A DNA stretch of 57,400 bases from contig JAYPEK010000025.1 in NCBI GenBank assembly GCA_038125725.1, positions 1 through 57,400 on the forward strand, given 5' to 3'. Positions 53,874-57,400 of this stretch are shown in pieces (position 1 is the stretch's first letter; the number at the start of each line of letters is the position of its first letter). The DNA is from TMED8 sp038125725 (lineage in GTDB: Bacteria > Pseudomonadota > Alphaproteobacteria > Rhodospirillales > Casp-alpha2). A program made the position numbers and the translations under genes. The notes beneath the pieces were generated by a model. It saw only the letters and a program-made list of their open reading frames with translations, was not told the origin of the DNA and made no database searches.

Positions 53874-55256
53874 ATGGCTTTCAAACGCTCAATCCCAATA
53901 ACGCTAATCATCCTCGCATCCGTCGGGATCCTTTTCCTGCCTTTGCCCGGCTCCGCCAACGTACAGACCTTGCCTGTCTTGGCTTTGACGGTATTCATCA
54001 TCGGCTTGATGGCGACGGACAGCCTTCCCGAATATCAGGTTTCCGCGCTCTATTTTGGTTTGGCTCTGGTTTTTCAGGTGGCGCCGTTCGACGTCGTTCT
54101 GTCGAGCTTTTTGTCCAGTGCCTTCTGGCTGATCGCCGGCGGCGTCGTTCTGGGCATTGCCGCAATCAAGACGGGATTGGGGCGTCGAATAGCCGAGGTG
54201 TTCGTTCATCACTTGGGCCACTCTTTCTCTCGCCTGATAGCGGGCATCGTATTTGGCGCGGTCATTTTGGCTTTTCTCATCCCGGCTGCCATAGCCCGCA
54301 TGATCATCCTCATGCCGATTGTTCTGGCAATGGCCGATCGCGTGGGCTTGGTCCCTGGCAGCAAAGGGCGGACGGCCATGGCCTTGGCAGTTGGGATCGC
54401 CAGTTTCTATATCCCTATGACCATTCTGCCGTCGAATTTCCCCAATGTCTTGCTGGCGGGGCTCGCTGAGAGCGTATACGGGCTCCACGTGACCTATGGC
54501 GAATACCTTCTGATGCACTTTCCGGTGGCCGGTGTACTGAAGGCGTTCGTTCTGATTGGTGTCCTTTGTTGGCTCTTCAACGACCGGGTCACGGAAGTGG
54601 AAACAGATCGCGCCGCACCGGACCCGTTGAGCCCGGAGGCCAAAAGACTAGCGGCAATTATCGTGATAACCGTCGCAGTGTGGGCGACCGACTTCATTCA
54701 CGGGATTGCCCCCGGGTGGGTCGCCGTGGTCGCAGCTGTCGCCTGTCTGTTGCCAGGAATCGGTGTCATGCGGACTGAAGACTTCAAAGGCCGTTCGAAC
54801 GGTTTCATCGCGCTTTTCAACGTCGCGACCGTGATCTCTTTGGGAGCGGTTATTGGTCAAAGCGGCGCTGGAGATCTGATCGCCCAGCAACTTTTCAAAG
54901 CCACCGACTTCCGCCCGGGGGAGCCGGCTTATGCATTCGGGATGTTTTCGGCGATCAATATGCTGTTCGGCCTGTTCGCGACCTTGCCGGGGATGATTGC
55001 CGTCCTGACTCCATTTGCCGGCACCGTCGCCGAATCGGCGCAACTGCCCTTAATGACGGTGTTGATGGTCATCGCCAACGGCTATTGCACGGTGTTTTTC
55101 CCGTACCAGGCTCCTCCGATCGTTGCCGGTCTGCGGCTCGGCGGAGTTAGCATGGCCGACGGCACAAAATTGACGGTGACGCTCTCGCTGATCACGGTCC
55201 TGGTCTTGTTGCCGCTGACGTTTCTGTGGTGGCAGTTGCTGGGCTATTTCGGCTAG
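53874..55256 (+). CDS. SLC13/DASS-type anion permease
   Basis: This 460-residue protein has about eleven membrane segments. Family-like motifs include ATDSLPEYQVSALYFGLAL, SFYIPMTILPSNFPNVLLAG (the S-N-x-P-N type sodium/substrate motif) and FPYQAPPIVAGLRLGG near the C-terminus. Members carry dicarboxylates, citrate or sulfate with sodium. Here it could import a related acid or export released sulfate. It lies 142 bp after the GMC gene with its own candidate promoter. Confidence 0.87.
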   Translation: MAFKRSIPITLIILASVGILFLPLPGSANVQTLPVLALTVFIIGLMATDSLPEYQVSALYFGLALVFQVAPFDVVLSSFLSSAFWLIAGGVVLGIAAIKTGLGRRIAEVFVHHLGHSFSRLIAGIVFGAVILAFLIPAAIARMIILMPIVLAMADRVGLVPGSKGRTAMALAVGIASFYIPMTILPSNFPNVLLAGLAESVYGLHVTYGEYLLMHFPVAGVLKAFVLIGVLCWLFNDRVTEVETDRAAPDPLSPEAKRLAAIIVITVAVWATDFIHGIAPGWVAVVAAVACLLPGIGVMRTEDFKGRSNGFIALFNVATVISLGAVIGQSGAGDLIAQQLFKATDFRPGEPAYAFGMFSAINMLFGLFATLPGMIAVLTPFAGTVAESAQLPLMTVLMVIANGYCTVFFPYQAPPIVAGLRLGGVSMADGTKLTVTLSLITVLVLLPLTFLWWQLLGYFG

Positions 55257-55364
55257 CCACGGCTTGTCGATGGTCCGGAAGGGGTCAAAAGTGACGGTTG
55301 ACGCCAATCAAAATCTACTGGCGCTTTGGCCCCGACAACGGACCTCTCAGCCTCCAGTCACAAC

Positions 55365-56093
55365 CTATGCCGCGGTCCCAGCCTTTCGCGTATTTCGCAG
55401 TTTCATAAGCAGCGAAATCGTACGCTCCATGCGCCGATCAAGATGCGCCTCCCACCTAGCCAGCTCGTTGAACTTTGCCGGGTTGAGGCTCTCGCCATAG
55501 GCTTGGTTCTGGATGTTTTCGGCATGGGTCAGGCCATGAATCGTATTCCGCACATACGGTAGTGCTTCGAGGCACAGCCAGCTGAATAGACTTTCGGCTG
55601 TCGCCTCACGGGGATGGCCCATAGCGTCTTCTTCGTCGAGCAGGATGTCCTGCCACCATTCCCTGGTATCATCGCGAAGGGCTTCCAGCGCGACTTCGTA
55701 TTTCCCACCCTCGGCCAAAGCTTGAGCCTTTTCCATCATCTCCAAAGCTTCTTGGACGTCTGCCAATTGATCAGGGATTTCTTCGACCGGGACCTGCATG
55801 ACGTCACTCATATCCATACCAGGTTTTCCGCCGCCGACATGGGCCAAGGCCCGTTCGCCGGTGCGCGATTGGGACTGTAGCGAGATGTTCAAGCCATATT
55901 GGTGAAGCGCCGTTTCCGCCATGCCGATCCGATTTCGGCGCCAGATGATGCCGGCCAGTTCGTCGACCAGGTGTCGCTCTGTGGGACCCTGTGGTTCGTA
56001 TTCATCATGCAGGGCAGCTGCCAGCAGCTCGTATTCGTCGGTGTCCTCCCACGGGAGGAGATGAGATTTCTTGATCACCAGATTCTTCGTCAT
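55365..56093 (-). CDS. Uncharacterised 242-residue protein, coupled to the zinc-ribbon protein
   Basis: The protein begins MTKNLVIKKSHLLPWEDTDE, a start I associate with an uncharacterised alphaproteobacterial family found in accessory DNA. It is helical and acidic, with blocks ALRDDTREWWQDILL and KFNELARWEAHLDRRMERT. There is no signal peptide or membrane segment. The ATG at 56093 overlaps the stop of the upstream zinc-ribbon gene by 4 bp (ATGA), so their synthesis is coupled. Function is unknown; DNA or RNA binding together with the partner is possible but not shown. Confidence 0.78.
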   Translation of the reverse strand: MTKNLVIKKSHLLPWEDTDEYELLAAALHDEYEPQGPTERHLVDELAGIIWRRNRIGMAETALHQYGLNISLQSQSRTGERALAHVGGGKPGMDMSDVMQVPVEEIPDQLADVQEALEMMEKAQALAEGGKYEVALEALRDDTREWWQDILLDEEDAMGHPREATAESLFSWLCLEALPYVRNTIHGLTHAENIQNQAYGESLNPAKFNELARWEAHLDRRMERTISLLMKLRNTRKAGTAA

Positions 56094-56734
56094 GTCCAAA
56101 ACTCTTTCGCTCTGGCTTTGGTTCTCGTTCTTATCCGGGGTGGGCGCTGTAGACTTGCCAGCAGCTTTATAGCCGCGTCATCGGTAATGGCATCTGCTGC
56201 CATGATGTCGTCTATGAGGCGGTCATAGGTTCGCCGGTGCATGCCCTTTGGGCGAGGTGGAATATTCTGCCACCCCGGTTCGCCACCGAGCCAGACACGG
56301 ATGCGGTTGGCTTTGCGCTGGGCCCGATCGTTTTCGCGCTCGCGCTGGGACGGGTAGGAGAGACGATGGCAACGGCGGCAAAGGTATCGCCGGAACCCAT
56401 ACAGATATAATACTCGACGGGTGCAATCCGGGCAGTGAAAGAATGGACGATGGCCGCCAAAGCGGCAGGGCTCCCATGAAATAGCGACACGTTCACGATG
56501 ATCGGTCCATTCGCCATCGCCGATCCGGCTACTGTAGATCAGGGTTACGCTATCTTCTGAAGCTAGCGTGTTGATGTTGCCAACTGGCTCCGTGTCTCGC
56601 GACCATGTTAATTTGCTGTATGCGCCGGCTTTGAGTCCGCCGGATTTGTTTAGGTTGTTTACATCCAAACGAGAGGCGGCCGCCGTCGTCGGTCGTCCCG
56701 TCCTGTTCCAGCCGCCGCTGCCTAGACCACCCAT
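56090..56734 (-). CDS. Uncharacterised zinc-ribbon protein
   Basis: This 214-residue protein starts MGGLGSGGWNRTGRPTTA. It carries a four-cysteine ribbon (FHCPDCTRRVLYLYGFRRYL then CRRCHRLSYPSQRE) followed by a basic helix (NDRAQRKANRIRVWLGGEP) and a KGMHRRTYDRL motif. The layout suggests a nucleic-acid-binding protein. AGAGGA lies 9 bases before the ATG. I have seen this family in mobile and prophage-like regions but know no function. It is the first gene of a coupled pair with the 242-residue protein. Confidence 0.8.
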   Translation of the reverse strand: MGGLGSGGWNRTGRPTTAAASRLDVNNLNKSGGLKAGAYSKLTWSRDTEPVGNINTLASEDSVTLIYSSRIGDGEWTDHRERVAISWEPCRFGGHRPFFHCPDCTRRVLYLYGFRRYLCRRCHRLSYPSQRERENDRAQRKANRIRVWLGGEPGWQNIPPRPKGMHRRTYDRLIDDIMAADAITDDAAIKLLASLQRPPRIRTRTKARAKEFWT

Positions 56735-56750
56735 TTGTCGAAATCCTCTG

Positions 56751-57062
56751 TTAAATTGGCCGCCCCGAAGGGGGAAATCGCTCCCCGGCGAGGCTGCACG
56801 TTGCGCCTAGTGCTGGCCGCACATCAACTGCGCGATTGGCCTCCGCCTTCGCCAGATCATTGTTTTCAATGATGGTGATGGCTGCGAGCAGATTGGCTTT
56901 TATCGTGGGGAGTTCCTCGGCGCTGAAATAGCGATGCGAACCTGAGTGTTTAGTGCTGGCCCGCCGGTGTTTCTTGGCGCTGTCACGCAGTGTCACGCGG
57001 TACATTGCACTGTAGTTACGCGTACGGGAGTATATATATGAAGGTGACATGCATATAAGCAC
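56751..57062 (-). CDS. Small open frame of uncertain reality
   Basis: A 103-codon frame runs between the primase fragment and the zinc-ribbon gene; MYRVTLRDSAKKHRR (start near 57005) is a possible shorter start. The middle (FSAEELPTIKANLLAAITII) looks protein-like, but one arm of the 21-bp inverted repeat lies in its 5' part. There is no recognised domain. Confidence 0.35.
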   Translation of the reverse strand: MLICMSPSYIYSRTRNYSAMYRVTLRDSAKKHRRASTKHSGSHRYFSAEELPTIKANLLAAITIIENNDLAKAEANRAVDVRPALGATCSLAGERFPPSGRPI

Positions 57063-57108
57063 TTAGCGCCCCCACAATGAACCGTTGCGCGTGACACTGC
57101 GTGACAGC
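56979..57108. repeat. Perfect 21-bp inverted repeat with iteron-like 8-mers around an AT-rich core
   Basis: The arms at 56979-56999 and 57088-57108 are exact reverse complements separated by 88 bp. Each arm holds two copies of TGTCACGC spaced 10 bp apart, so four copies in all face inward in pairs. The core contains TATATATAT (57031-57039) and the palindrome TACGCGTA (57017-57024). This layout resembles a replication origin or a multi-site operator, next to a primase fragment. Confidence 0.8.
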
Positions 57109-57329
57109 ACCGCCTTGTCAAAATCTAGATCACAATCACACGTTGTCGTATTAAGCTGAACACCGAGGTAAAACCGTTCAGGTTTCCGAGCTTCACCGAC
57201 ACGCCGTTGCGCAGTCTTAACTTGCGGCAATGCGGCCTTCAGATCGCGACCGAACGTCTGCTTCGTACCAGGGTAGTTTCGCCCTTCGGACCGACACCAG
57301 CTTACCCAGTGCTTGTATAACTTGGCCAC
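57063..57329 (-). pseudogene. C-terminal fragment of a P4/D5-type phage or satellite primase
   Basis: The 88 codons from the GTG at 57329 match the C-terminal end of phage/plasmid primase-helicases: VAKLYKHWVSWCRSEGRNYP, GTKQTFGRDLKAALP, then ERFYLGVQL. Upstream the same frame continues protein-like (TGEGFEVS) for only ten codons before TGA at 57362-57360. The other frames up to the window edge do not show the expected continuation. I read this as a remnant of a satellite or integrative-element replication gene. The window ends before more can be seen. Confidence 0.5.
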
Positions 57330-57400
57330 CGAGACCTCGAACCCTTCGCCTGTTCCCCGTCAGCGCCCATGGGACGTATTGAGGTGATTGCCTAAGGGAG

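Noticed and set aside
57011..57026. CTGTAG and CGCGTAC near the right end, resembling the end of the tRNA-Lys gene
   Set aside because: In the tRNA they are contiguous (CTGTAGCGCGTAC); here three extra bases separate them and flanks do not match, so this is not a convincing attachment-site copy.

Overview
The window looks like a chromosomal segment of a high-GC alphaproteobacterium, probably Rhodospirillales-like. The grounds are an EipA/DUF1134 envelope protein, folate-dependent TrmFO, a DUF6460-type membrane protein, a circularly permuted ATP-grasp/alpha-E/transglutaminase/Anbu operon, and a uvrA...ssb...gyrA-coaD order that is recognisable although interrupted. This is inferred from gene content; no 16S gene is present.

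Positions 1-36,100 read as core chromosome of high GC. They hold, in order: the start of a large proline/alanine-rich ankyrin protein (minus strand, running off the left edge); an aldo/keto reductase and eipA; a PatZ-like acyl-CoA synthetase/acetyltransferase; and a PAS histidine kinase divergent from the ATP-grasp/alpha-E/transglutaminase/Anbu operon. Then come trmFO; a pentapeptide-repeat gene with an in-frame TAA near its 5' end; a CoA-transferase A/B pair translationally coupled to a FecR-domain protein; a cytochrome c; small proteins; and a CcdAB toxin-antitoxin pair beside uvrA. The segment ends with a SulP transporter, a universal stress protein with an FNR-like box, ssb, an APH-type kinase, an MFS transporter, gyrA, coaD and tRNA-Lys(TTT).

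To the eye the base composition falls directly after tRNA-Lys and its terminator, and the genes become accessory. First comes a minus-strand operon of a DUF6880 protein, a RecD2-like helicase and a 58-residue protein. A catabolic and transport cluster follows (40,383-55,256): aldehyde dehydrogenase, NAD-dependent epimerase, a two-part metallophosphoesterase, a tripartite tricarboxylate transporter (tctB, tctA and, divergently, tctC), a ROK regulator, a TauD/TfdA-like dioxygenase, a choline-sulfatase-like sulfatase, a GMC oxidoreductase and an SLC13-type permease. The parts suggest uptake and desulfation of an organosulfate, then alcohol-to-aldehyde-to-acid oxidation; the substrate is not determined.

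The right end (55,365-57,400) looks like part of a phage satellite or integrative element. It has two translationally coupled uncharacterised proteins (one a zinc ribbon), a C-terminal fragment of a P4/D5-type primase, and a perfect 21-bp inverted repeat with iteron-like internal structure around an AT-rich core.

The strongest candidates for something undescribed are the DUF6880-RecD2-small-protein module beside tRNA-Lys, the coupled zinc-ribbon pair with the iteron-like repeat, and the sulfatase/TTT/phosphoesterase cluster.
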